This document shows, piece by piece, positions 30,789-38,004 of a stretch of 38,101 nucleotides of DNA. The stretch lies in NCBI GenBank assembly GCA_902799745.1, contig CADCBQ010000028.1:1-38101 (forward strand), read 5' to 3'. The stretch is from Fibrobacter succinogenes. Lineage in GTDB: Bacteria > Fibrobacterota > Fibrobacteria > Fibrobacterales > Fibrobacteraceae. Made by a program: the position numbers and the translations under genes. Each line of letters opens with the position of its first letter. The stretch's first letter is position 1. The notes beneath the pieces were generated by a model that searched no databases, was not told where the DNA came from, and worked only from the letters and a program-made list of their open reading frames with translations.

Positions 30789-32417
30789 CTAGCGGGCCGA
30801 AAGGGCTGGCCAGTAATTTTCGGGACGCTGGTTCAGGTAGGTAAGGCGCGTCCAGTCGTCATCGCGGTAACAGCTCCCAAGCATGAGTTCGTCAATCATG
30901 CCGGTAAAGCCGCCCACTTTGAAGTCGGCCAGTTCACGGACGCCCGTCCAGGCGATTTGTTCCGGCTCCGTTTCTATCTTGCGGTCGTTCACGTAGAAAT
31001 TGGACTGCGAAGTCGTGTGGCGGCTGAAGGCAACATAGACCCACTCGCCCGCCTTAATATCAGACGTTCCAGACACCCAGGCGTATTTTATTGAATCGGA
31101 ACTCGTATCGGGAACCCAGAGGTCAACCACAAAGCCCTTCTCCGGATCATAGCGCAACGCATATTCCTTGGACTTTTCAAAGATGGCCTGTTTTTCTTCG
31201 AGATTGTCAAGTTTTACCCACACCGAGAAGCAGAAATATCCGCTGCCGTCATAATTCAAGTTCACCTTGCGCGATGAATCAGCCGCACTCGAATTCTCGG
31301 CAACAATAGCGTCGCCTTCATCAAGTCCCACTCCCCTACCAATAACACCGTCGGCAGCCACGGCCCCTGTCGGCAGACCTTCAAAGTATCCCTTTTCCGC
31401 TCCATCGCCCACAGGTGCAAGGCCGCTATCGAAATGCCACACCAGAGAATAGCTGCGGTTCGTGGGGAACACATCCTTTGCGTACGCGGGGTTCATGGTA
31501 TTGTCAAAATGGAGTTCCAGGGAATCTGAAACATTCAGCGAATCGACACGCACCCAGAACACAGCCTCTTTGGTCTGAGCGTCATAGTAGGTCTGCGCGA
31601 TCGGGAGTTTCTTGCTGCGATTTCCGTCCTGCGAAATGCGCACGGCCTCCCAACGGCCGTTCACCACCTCCGCGGAATCGAAGGTAATTTCTTTTTCCGT
31701 CAAGCGAATGGCCAGCGGGAAATCGCTCACGACGGTGCCGAGCGAATCGATTTCTTCGGGGAGCGCGAGCGGAGCCTTGAAGGAGTATGTCACCGAATCG
31801 CCCCAGATTGTAGTCTCTTCAGGCTTTACGGAAACATCCTTAAATCCAAACGGGCTCATGCCATCCATGTAAACAATAAGTTCAAACGTGTCTGCCGGGA
31901 GGCTATCGACCACGATTTTCCCGTTCTGCACAGAAACCCTTCTGCGAATGGTCGTCCCGATGACGATAGCCTCGCCGCTTTGGTTTTCGCGGAAAGCGCC
32001 CGGCACGAGTAGCTTGACCGTTCCTGAATTACGCAAAGTATCGTTTACAGCAAGGGGTTCGTCTTCTTCGGCATTCAGGTTCTGCAACAGGAGCATCTGG
32101 CCGGATTCCTGGTGGAAAGCCTCCAAGGAGAAACTGCCCGACGGAATGGTGTCAAATTCATAGTTTCCGTTTTCATCCGTTTCGGTTTCGAACGCGGAAG
32201 GCAGAACCTGTTCGGCCTCGCTTGCGGCAATGATGTTGTAGTTGCCCGGCACACACTGAACTTTCGTACGGGCGGCAGGCTTACCGTTGTCAAGCACCAA
32301 GATACCCGCGAGTTCCGGAGAACCCGTTTCGGCACTATTGCCCGCCACTTGGCTGTTCGAAGAACAACCCACAAAAAGGGCAACGAAACCCGCTAAAAAG
32401 TATTTCAAAGTATCCAT
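30789..32417 (-). CDS. lipoprotein with DUF2341-like and LamG-like domains
   Basis: A 542-aa lipoprotein: signal peptide with lipobox (ALFVGC, Cys about residue 18), a carboxypeptidase-regulatory/Ig-like segment (GILVLDNGKPAARTKVQC), further beta repeats, a DUF2341-like region (SDFPLAIRLTEKEITFDSA, FWVRVDSLNVSDSLELHF), and a C-terminal LamG/concanavalin-like jelly roll (YFCFSVWVKLDNLEEKQAIF, EWVYVAFSRH, VGGFTGMIDELMLG). It is divergent from a TIGR02147 gene, mirroring the pair at 17005-19100. ATG 32417 follows TATATT by 7 nt, with no Shine-Dalgarno. Glycan binding at the cell surface is inference. Confidence 0.8.
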   Translation of the reverse strand: MDTLKYFLAGFVALFVGCSSNSQVAGNSAETGSPELAGILVLDNGKPAARTKVQCVPGNYNIIAASEAEQVLPSAFETETDENGNYEFDTIPSGSFSLEAFHQESGQMLLLQNLNAEEDEPLAVNDTLRNSGTVKLLVPGAFRENQSGEAIVIGTTIRRRVSVQNGKIVVDSLPADTFELIVYMDGMSPFGFKDVSVKPEETTIWGDSVTYSFKAPLALPEEIDSLGTVVSDFPLAIRLTEKEITFDSAEVVNGRWEAVRISQDGNRSKKLPIAQTYYDAQTKEAVFWVRVDSLNVSDSLELHFDNTMNPAYAKDVFPTNRSYSLVWHFDSGLAPVGDGAEKGYFEGLPTGAVAADGVIGRGVGLDEGDAIVAENSSAADSSRKVNLNYDGSGYFCFSVWVKLDNLEEKQAIFEKSKEYALRYDPEKGFVVDLWVPDTSSDSIKYAWVSGTSDIKAGEWVYVAFSRHTTSQSNFYVNDRKIETEPEQIAWTGVRELADFKVGGFTGMIDELMLGSCYRDDDWTRLTYLNQRPENYWPALSAR

Positions 32418-32424
32418 CACCACT

Positions 32425-32436
32425 AATATAAATATA
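32425..32436 (-). promoter_or_regulatory. tandem TATATT boxes of the LamG lipoprotein
   Basis: Two adjacent TATATT hexamers on the minus strand, 7 and 13 nt before the ATG at 32417. TTGTTT lies 16 bp before the distal one. Either gives a leaderless or nearly leaderless message. Confidence 0.45.
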
Positions 32437-32457
32437 GTTTCGCTAAAAAGGAAAACA

Positions 32458-32502
32458 AATATTCCCTATTATAACGCGTTGTTTCTAGACAACGGGAATA
32501 TT
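32458..32502 (-). promoter_or_regulatory. nested dyad with TATAAT (element G)
   Basis: Outer 9-bp inverted repeats AATATTCCC / GGGAATATT (32458-32466, 32494-32502) enclose a minus-strand TATAAT (32468-32473) and the palindrome GTTGTC-TAGA-AACAAC (32478-32493). It is in the divergent region between the LamG lipoprotein and the second TIGR02147 gene, so both could be controlled from it. Confidence 0.55.
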
Positions 32503-32534
32503 GCACTATCACCCCTCTTCGCAACCATTTTTCT

Positions 32535-32540
32535 TACATT
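32535..32540 (+). promoter_or_regulatory. -10 box of the second TIGR02147 gene
   Basis: TACATT, 6 nt before the ATG at 32547. The AAGG in the gap is too close to the ATG for a Shine-Dalgarno. No clear -35. Confidence 0.45.
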
Positions 32541-32546
32541 TAAGGC

Positions 32547-33395
32547 ATGGGCGAAAAGAAACCGACAAAAAGGATCTTCGAATACCTGGATTACCGGGAA
32601 TTTTTGAAAGATTACTACAACGCAAAGAAAGAGGCGAACCCCGCCTTTTCGCTTCGCGTGTTTTCGGACAAGATCGGTTTCAAGGCCAAGGACTTTATTA
32701 GCCGCGTCATGAACGGCGACAAAAACCTTTCGAGCCAAAGCATTCCCAAAGTGGCTTCGGGGCTTCGCCTCGGCAAGCACGAAACCGAATTTTTCGTAGC
32801 GCTTGTCAAGTTCAACCAGGCCGAAACAACCGACGAACGCAACGCCGCCTTCGAGCAAATGCAGGCCGTACTCAAAGTCGTACGATTCGCCGAAAAGCAG
32901 CACCTGCTCGGGCATGCTCAGTACATGGTATATTCCGACTGGCGGCATCTCACGATCCGCAGCCTTATCGGAATGTTCGGTTTTGACGGCAACTACGAGG
33001 CGCTCGCCAAGCAAGTTCATCCGAACATCACTGTCGAACAGGCAAAACAGTCCGTAAAGCTACTCGAAGAATGTCAACTCATCAAGAAAGATGAATCGGG
33101 CAAGTACGTGCTGACCGAAAGCGCCATTACCACCGGCGATCGCACCTCGAAACTCGCACTCCGCGGCTATCACCAGAATTGCCTAAAGCTCGCTGCAGAT
33201 TCCATTGACCGCGACGCTCCTGGCACGCGCCATGTTTCGGGCCTTACGCTTGGAATCAGCCAAGACGGCTACGAACGCATTGTAGAGCGAATCAACGCCT
33301 TCCGTAAAGAAATCGCGCTCCTCGCCGAAGAAGACGAAGGGAGCGATAAAGTTTTCCAACTGGAATTTGCACTGTTCCCCGTCGGCGGGAAATAA
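32547..33395 (+). CDS. TIGR02147-family putative transcriptional regulator
   Basis: A 282-aa paralogue of the protein at 18252 and of equal length. It opens RIFEYLDYREFLKDYYNAKK, then the XRE-like helix-turn-helix pattern (SLRVFSDKIGFKAKDFISRV, NGDKNLSSQS), a middle part with VYSDWRHLTIRSLIGMFGF and a C-terminal winged-helix-like stretch (ITVEQAKQSVKLLEECQLIKKDESGKY). It is divergent from the LamG lipoprotein gene, with a dyad-rich region between. No membrane segment. Likely a DNA-binding regulator; the ligand and targets are unknown. Confidence 0.85.
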   Translation: MGEKKPTKRIFEYLDYREFLKDYYNAKKEANPAFSLRVFSDKIGFKAKDFISRVMNGDKNLSSQSIPKVASGLRLGKHETEFFVALVKFNQAETTDERNAAFEQMQAVLKVVRFAEKQHLLGHAQYMVYSDWRHLTIRSLIGMFGFDGNYEALAKQVHPNITVEQAKQSVKLLEECQLIKKDESGKYVLTESAITTGDRTSKLALRGYHQNCLKLAADSIDRDAPGTRHVSGLTLGISQDGYERIVERINAFRKEIALLAEEDEGSDKVFQLEFALFPVGGK

Positions 33396-33419
33396 TTTTC
33401 CATAATTTTTATACAAAAA

Positions 33420-33448
33420 CGCCCCGACATTCGTCGGGACGCCTTGTT
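33420..33448. terminator. bidirectional terminator between convergent genes
   Basis: CGCCCCGAC / GTCGGGACG with an ATTC loop and one mismatch (33420-33441), with T5 on the minus strand and TTGTTTGG on the plus strand. Related to the hairpin at 25586, with one compensatory base-pair change. Confidence 0.85.
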
Positions 33449-33461
33449 TGGTTCTATCAAT

Positions 33462-35189
33462 TTAGTCTTTCCGGACCAGCTTATTTACAATCCGGCCATT
33501 CACCTTCTGGCGGACCATGTAGCGGCCTTGAGGAAGTCCCTGCGTAGTCACGCCCACATAATGGCCGTTCATGTCAAAGACGCCTACCGTAACAGCTTCT
33601 GCACGAAGATGATACTTGTCAGCGAGGCGCGTAGTAGTCGAATCCGCTTCAGCCGATTTTTCCACCAGCACCTCGACGCGGCCCGTATATTCGGTATCGT
33701 CGTTACCCTTCACGGTGTACTTGAACGAAGCAAGCCCGCTGAAATTCGCCTTGGGCGCAAACCTTGCCGTATAACCGTCTCCCGCAAGTTCCACGGTTCC
33801 GTTCTCCGCAGCAGAGACGCTGTAGGTCGGCGATACATCCTTGAACCCGCGCGTAATCGTGCGCAGGTCAAAATCGAGAGTGCCGCCCGCAACCGACGCG
33901 TGCATGGCACCCAGCCAGTTGATATACTTTTCGATGCGCACATAACCGTCGCTTTCCTTGGTCATGGCATCGTCTTTTGACTTGTCATAGCCCATCGCAT
34001 CTTCGAAGTAATCCGGCATGCCGTCCTTGTCGGAATCGGTCGCGGCCTTCCCCGCAACCACCTCGCCCCAGCCGTTGTTGGTTTTGATTCCCATGGCACC
34101 AACGCTTTTCACTAGGGCTCCTTCTTTCCCAAGTGTCCCCGCCTGGTGCCATATTAGGGAATCAATATCGTCGTACGGGAGCACGCCGCTCTGCGACGTC
34201 ACATAGCGCCAAGCACTTGCTGCACTGAGCATCGGGCCCGATGTCGTAAGTTCGCTCCAAGGTTTCGAAAGTTCCTCGCCCACACCCTGGTAGTAGTAAA
34301 TACTAGAAGGCCCGCCGTTCAGTTTTCCGTCGCGGTCCGTATCAATCATATTGCCGCTCGCGTAGATGCTCTGGTTCTTGTCTACCTGGAACCACGGGTT
34401 ACTCCCCTTCGGGCCATAGACAAAGTAATTGTTCACGATATCGTGATTGAAATTCGTGCTCGTATGTGTCGTGTAGCCCGCCTCGAAGTTGTAGAGGATG
34501 TTGTTCACGAACACGTCGTTAATCTTGTCAAGCGGATTTCGGTTGTGCGTATTCACGAAGGCGTTGTAGTACCACGCCCAGGTGCCATCCACCGATTCGA
34601 TATGCGCGCCGAACTGTTGCCCGATAGGGTTTGCAATCAGCGAGTTCTGCACCGTAATGCCCGTAACGCGGTAGCTTGCATTGTCCGAAGAACCGCCGAA
34701 GTTGTTCCACGGTGCAAGTTCCACCGAGCAGTGGTCCACGATTACATTCTTGGAATCGTAAAGGTTGAGCGCGTCATCCTTTTCGGAGGCGGTATTTTCG
34801 CCCGGGCGTATACGCAGGTAGCGGATGATGATATTGCTCTGCTTGCCGGTACTGAGCTTGCCACCGTGAATGGCGATTCCCTCGCCCGGAGCCGTCTGCC
34901 CCGCGATGGTAATGTTACTCTTGATAGAAACCGCCGTCTTGATGTTGATGATGCCACCCACGTCAAAGACCACAATGCGATTACCCTGGCTCACCGCGTC
35001 GCGGAAGGAACCTGCACCGTCATCGTTCAGGTTCGTCACGTGATAAACGCTGCCGCCACGGCCACCCGTGACCTGCGCGCCAAAACCAAGCGCCTCCGGA
35101 AAAGCCAGCGGCTCGGCACCCGCCAAGGCAAAGCCACACATCAACAGTCCGAACGCCGGAACAACTGCTTTTGAACCAAACATACCCAT
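33462..35189 (-). CDS. secreted PL1-like pectate lyase with sorting tail
   Basis: A 575-aa protein: signal peptide (to about residue 24), a PL1-like beta-helix beginning FPEALGFGAQVTGGRGGSVY, with NLNDDGAGSFRDAV, NITIAGQTAPGEGI and NVIVDHCSVELAPW, a calcium-type DSDKDGMPDYFEDAMGY motif, an Ig-like domain, and a C-terminal tail GVFDMNGHYVGVTTQG / QGRYMVRQ ending VRKD. I start at ATG 35189 with AAAGGATGG about 9 nt upstream; two earlier in-frame codons are less likely. It lies 35 nt after the larger lyase gene and is co-transcribed with it. Pectin cleavage is by family inference. Confidence 0.87.
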   Translation of the reverse strand: MGMFGSKAVVPAFGLLMCGFALAGAEPLAFPEALGFGAQVTGGRGGSVYHVTNLNDDGAGSFRDAVSQGNRIVVFDVGGIINIKTAVSIKSNITIAGQTAPGEGIAIHGGKLSTGKQSNIIIRYLRIRPGENTASEKDDALNLYDSKNVIVDHCSVELAPWNNFGGSSDNASYRVTGITVQNSLIANPIGQQFGAHIESVDGTWAWYYNAFVNTHNRNPLDKINDVFVNNILYNFEAGYTTHTSTNFNHDIVNNYFVYGPKGSNPWFQVDKNQSIYASGNMIDTDRDGKLNGGPSSIYYYQGVGEELSKPWSELTTSGPMLSAASAWRYVTSQSGVLPYDDIDSLIWHQAGTLGKEGALVKSVGAMGIKTNNGWGEVVAGKAATDSDKDGMPDYFEDAMGYDKSKDDAMTKESDGYVRIEKYINWLGAMHASVAGGTLDFDLRTITRGFKDVSPTYSVSAAENGTVELAGDGYTARFAPKANFSGLASFKYTVKGNDDTEYTGRVEVLVEKSAEADSTTTRLADKYHLRAEAVTVGVFDMNGHYVGVTTQGLPQGRYMVRQKVNGRIVNKLVRKD

Positions 35190-35224
35190 AATCAACCATC
35201 CTTTCATCTTATTATACTAAAAAT

Positions 35225-37894
35225 TTATCGCGTCAGGTAAAAGCCCCTATGTTTTCGCTGCTTCAAGAGGCGTCCCTGCGTGTCGTAAATGCGTCCAAGG
35301 CCATTTACATGCTTTCTCTGCGCACGCGGCCTTAACGATGTTGTCGTGGAATCTCCTGTCGCAGTCGTATCGCCCGCGACAACAGATGTCGTGTCGTTTT
35401 CGTCTTGTCCGTCCTGCGAAGCGTTCACGGCAAGTCCTTGCGTCACGCCAATGTAGCGGCTAAAGGTATCGCCCGCGTTGTCCTTCAGCGTAAATTGCAC
35501 GTAGCCCGCACCCGCAAAGCTGTCGGCGAGTTTCACCGTCAACCTGGAACCGCTCACGGTCGCCGTCACGCCGCTCGGCGCCGACACGGTGTAGGTTCCG
35601 CCATCGTAACCGCGGGTAAACTGCGAAAGGTCTATCACCTGGATTTCGCCCTTCGCGAAGGTGTAGTGCGCGCGGGCCATCCATTCCAGGTAGCGTTCCA
35701 GTTCCGTCCAGCCATCGCCCAGGCGGTCTCTGTTCGCTTCGCTAAAGTCACCGCTCTTCGACTTCGGATTGTACCCGTACATATTTTCCCACCAGTCCGG
35801 AAGCCCGTCCAAATCGCTATCGTAGTCGTCGGCCCGGATCTCGCTCGGGTAAGGCTCCCAGCCCTTGATGTTCGCCGTATCCTTCACGTCGGTTTCGCGA
35901 TCGGGAATGCCCGCCATGCCACCCACGGAACCCTTCATGCTGTAGGTTCCGTTCTTGGTCTCGTTTATCACACGGGTATCGTGATTGTCAAGTACCGGCA
36001 TGCGCTGGCCCACATCGCTCAGCACATCCTTGTAGGCGGCCTTCGCGCTCTGGACAGTCGCATACGAGGCAAAGAAAGGCTTGCTGTTCCAGGGTTCCCA
36101 ATCCAGCACCTGCCCGCCGGAAAGCGAATACTCGCGACCGCAATTGTCGTTGGTGCCATCGCAGGTGAACTTGCCGCCCGCAGCCTCGAGAACGTTGTTG
36201 TGGTAGTAATACGCCTGCGAGCCCTTGCCCGTACCTTCGAACTGCGCACGCAATGTATAGCCGTGCAAGGTGGTGGCGGCGCCCTCCTTGTAGTAATTGC
36301 CCACGAAGTTCACCTCGTGCGCACCGCCATCGGTCACGCGGCTTACCCAGTTATAGACAACGTTGTTGAATATGTCAAGGCGACCCGCGTAGTAGCCGTT
36401 CCCGTCGAGGCCACCGCCCAGGCTCCAGTTGCGGCCCGCATTATGCGCAAGCAGGTTGTGGTGGAAACTGCCGATATCGCCGCCGATAGTCGCCGCGTAC
36501 CCGTGCCCCGTTCCCGCTGCATAGTTCTGGTGGTCCGCAATGTTCAAGGCTTCCGAAATCAGCGTGCGCTGCAGCGTAAGGTTCTTGCCGCCTCGGCTAC
36601 TGAAGGCTTCGTCAATCGTCCAGCAGATGCTCGCATGGTCCAATATGCTGTGGTCGCCGCCGGTGAGCCCCATACCGTCGTAGGTGGCGCCGTAGCCCAG
36701 GCGCACGCGCATGAAGCGGATAACCATATCCTTGCCCGTGAACCCGATGGGAGCGCTCTTGATGGTAATACCCTTGCCGGGAGCCGTCTGCCCCGCAATC
36801 GTCACGTAATCCTGATTGCAGACCAGGCGCGATTTCAGTTGGATCATTCCCGACACCTTGAACACGATGGTACGCGGGCCAATTTCTGCTGTGCACGCCT
36901 CGCGCAAGGAGCCTGCTCCGTCATCGTTCAGGTTCGTCACGTACACCACCTTGCCGCCTCGCCCGCCAACCGCATTGCGGCCGTAACCTTCGGCCCCCTC
37001 GAACGCGACGCGCCCCGGCTTGAACGACCAGACATTCCCTGCCGTAACCGTTCCGTTCGCATCAACTTCATCCACGCGCCAGTAGTAAGTCTGGAGCGGA
37101 GTCGTACCGCTCACCTTATACGAACTACCGGATTGTTCACCCATGTAAACCGCAGTGCTCGAGGGCGTTGCCGCAAGCACAGCCGCCGAATCCGTCCCGA
37201 AATAGACACGATGCTTTACGGCCGACTTCGCCGCCGTCCACGAAAGCGTCAGCGCCCCGCTTTCGTGCGGAGCGTGATAATCCAGATCCGCAGGCGAAGG
37301 CCCTGTCGCCTGTGCCGCCGCATTGGGCACGTTCAGTTCAAAGCCGTTCAGGGTAACCGTGCCCGTATTCAACTTTATCGCGGTCGAGGCACCCGTACCG
37401 CTTACATTAAAAGTCACGTAGGCAATCGCCGCCTCGCCTGTCGAGAGCGCACGATTCGTGGGCTTGACCGACGCCTGCTTCGAGTTGTTCACATAGACAT
37501 CGATGCTGTTGCTTACCGCCGTCCCATCGACATTGTTCAGGTACAAAAGGAGGCTGTGCGTCCCTGCCGCAAGATTCGAGAAGGTGAGCGTAATCGCCCC
37601 GCCGCCTTCGACCATCACGCCGTCGCACACAAGGCGCGCATAGCTCGGGGACTGCACCCCGGCCTTGTACCAGTTGGCCTTGAGGTTCGCGCTTCCGGCA
37701 ACATTCACCTTCACGCCCGAAAGCGTCGTATCTTTCGAAGCGACACCCGAAACCACCCAGGGCACGTAATTCGGTTCCGTAACCTCGCTCGAATTGCGGC
37801 CGCTCATGTCAAAATCGACCTTGATGACGGGCGATGCGGCAAAGGCAAGCGCCGCCGAGAGGCCCAATACGCGAATAGAGTTCAAACATCCCAT
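35225..37894 (-). CDS. secreted multidomain PL1-like pectate lyase
   Basis: An 889-aa protein: signal peptide (to about residue 22), a malectin/CBM-like N-terminal domain (about 23-195), an FN3-like domain (about 197-300; TYYWRVDEVDANG), a PL1-like beta-helix (about 303-640; GYGRNAVGGRGGKV, NLNDDGAGSLREAC, YVTIAGQTAPGKGI, HSILDHASICW), a calcium-type DSDLDGLPDWWENMYGY motif, an Ig-like part, a Thr/Asp linker and a very short tail (LGRIYDTQGRLLKQRKHRGFYLTR region). Start ATG 37894 has AAGGAG upstream and opens a signal peptide; the longer frame would run into the hairpin region. Heads the operon with the 33462 lyase. Confidence 0.87.
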   Translation of the reverse strand: MGCLNSIRVLGLSAALAFAASPVIKVDFDMSGRNSSEVTEPNYVPWVVSGVASKDTTLSGVKVNVAGSANLKANWYKAGVQSPSYARLVCDGVMVEGGGAITLTFSNLAAGTHSLLLYLNNVDGTAVSNSIDVYVNNSKQASVKPTNRALSTGEAAIAYVTFNVSGTGASTAIKLNTGTVTLNGFELNVPNAAAQATGPSPADLDYHAPHESGALTLSWTAAKSAVKHRVYFGTDSAAVLAATPSSTAVYMGEQSGSSYKVSGTTPLQTYYWRVDEVDANGTVTAGNVWSFKPGRVAFEGAEGYGRNAVGGRGGKVVYVTNLNDDGAGSLREACTAEIGPRTIVFKVSGMIQLKSRLVCNQDYVTIAGQTAPGKGITIKSAPIGFTGKDMVIRFMRVRLGYGATYDGMGLTGGDHSILDHASICWTIDEAFSSRGGKNLTLQRTLISEALNIADHQNYAAGTGHGYAATIGGDIGSFHHNLLAHNAGRNWSLGGGLDGNGYYAGRLDIFNNVVYNWVSRVTDGGAHEVNFVGNYYKEGAATTLHGYTLRAQFEGTGKGSQAYYYHNNVLEAAGGKFTCDGTNDNCGREYSLSGGQVLDWEPWNSKPFFASYATVQSAKAAYKDVLSDVGQRMPVLDNHDTRVINETKNGTYSMKGSVGGMAGIPDRETDVKDTANIKGWEPYPSEIRADDYDSDLDGLPDWWENMYGYNPKSKSGDFSEANRDRLGDGWTELERYLEWMARAHYTFAKGEIQVIDLSQFTRGYDGGTYTVSAPSGVTATVSGSRLTVKLADSFAGAGYVQFTLKDNAGDTFSRYIGVTQGLAVNASQDGQDENDTTSVVAGDTTATGDSTTTSLRPRAQRKHVNGLGRIYDTQGRLLKQRKHRGFYLTR

Positions 37895-37915
37895 ACAAAA
37901 CTCCTTTCTGCCCAC

Positions 37916-37944
37916 AAAAATACCCTCGGATTTGCTCCGGGGGT
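37916..37944 (-). terminator. hairpin with U-run upstream of the large lyase
   Basis: ACCCCCGGA-GCAAA-TCCGAGGGT on the minus strand (one mismatch), then ATTTTTG. It is 59 nt after the stop of the gene entering from the right and about 22 nt before the lyase ATG, so it is a terminator or a leader attenuator. Confidence 0.72.
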
Positions 37945-37955
37945 AGGGTAAAAGA

Positions 37956-37979
37956 AATTTACAGTTGTCCACAGACTAC
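37956..37979 (-). promoter_or_regulatory. palindrome plus TAAATTT box (element A)
   Basis: GTAGTC-TGTG-GACAAC (37964-37979, minus strand) with TAAATT (37956-37961) 2 nt further on. The 40 bp at 37941-37980 match 32 of 40 positions at 16951-16990. Confidence 0.6.
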
Positions 37980-37984
37980 GGTGG

Positions 37985-38004
37985 GCACCTGCGGTGCTTT
38001 TTTT
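37985..38004 (+). terminator. small hairpin with T7 on the plus strand
   Basis: GCACC-TGC-GGTGC followed by T7 on the plus strand, abutting the stop of the right-edge gene. On the minus strand no U-run follows, so its polarity is opposite to the flanking genes. Confidence 0.5.

Noticed and set aside
35405..37951. Plus-strand 848-codon open frame opposite the large pectate lyase
   Set aside because: It is the antisense shadow of a clearly real gene (signal peptide, PL1 motifs). It is Arg/His/Val-rich without domains, a result of high GC third positions. The same applies to the antisense frames at 8242-9555, 19693-20883, 25873-27417, 28319-29983, 5822-7045 and 15162-16391.
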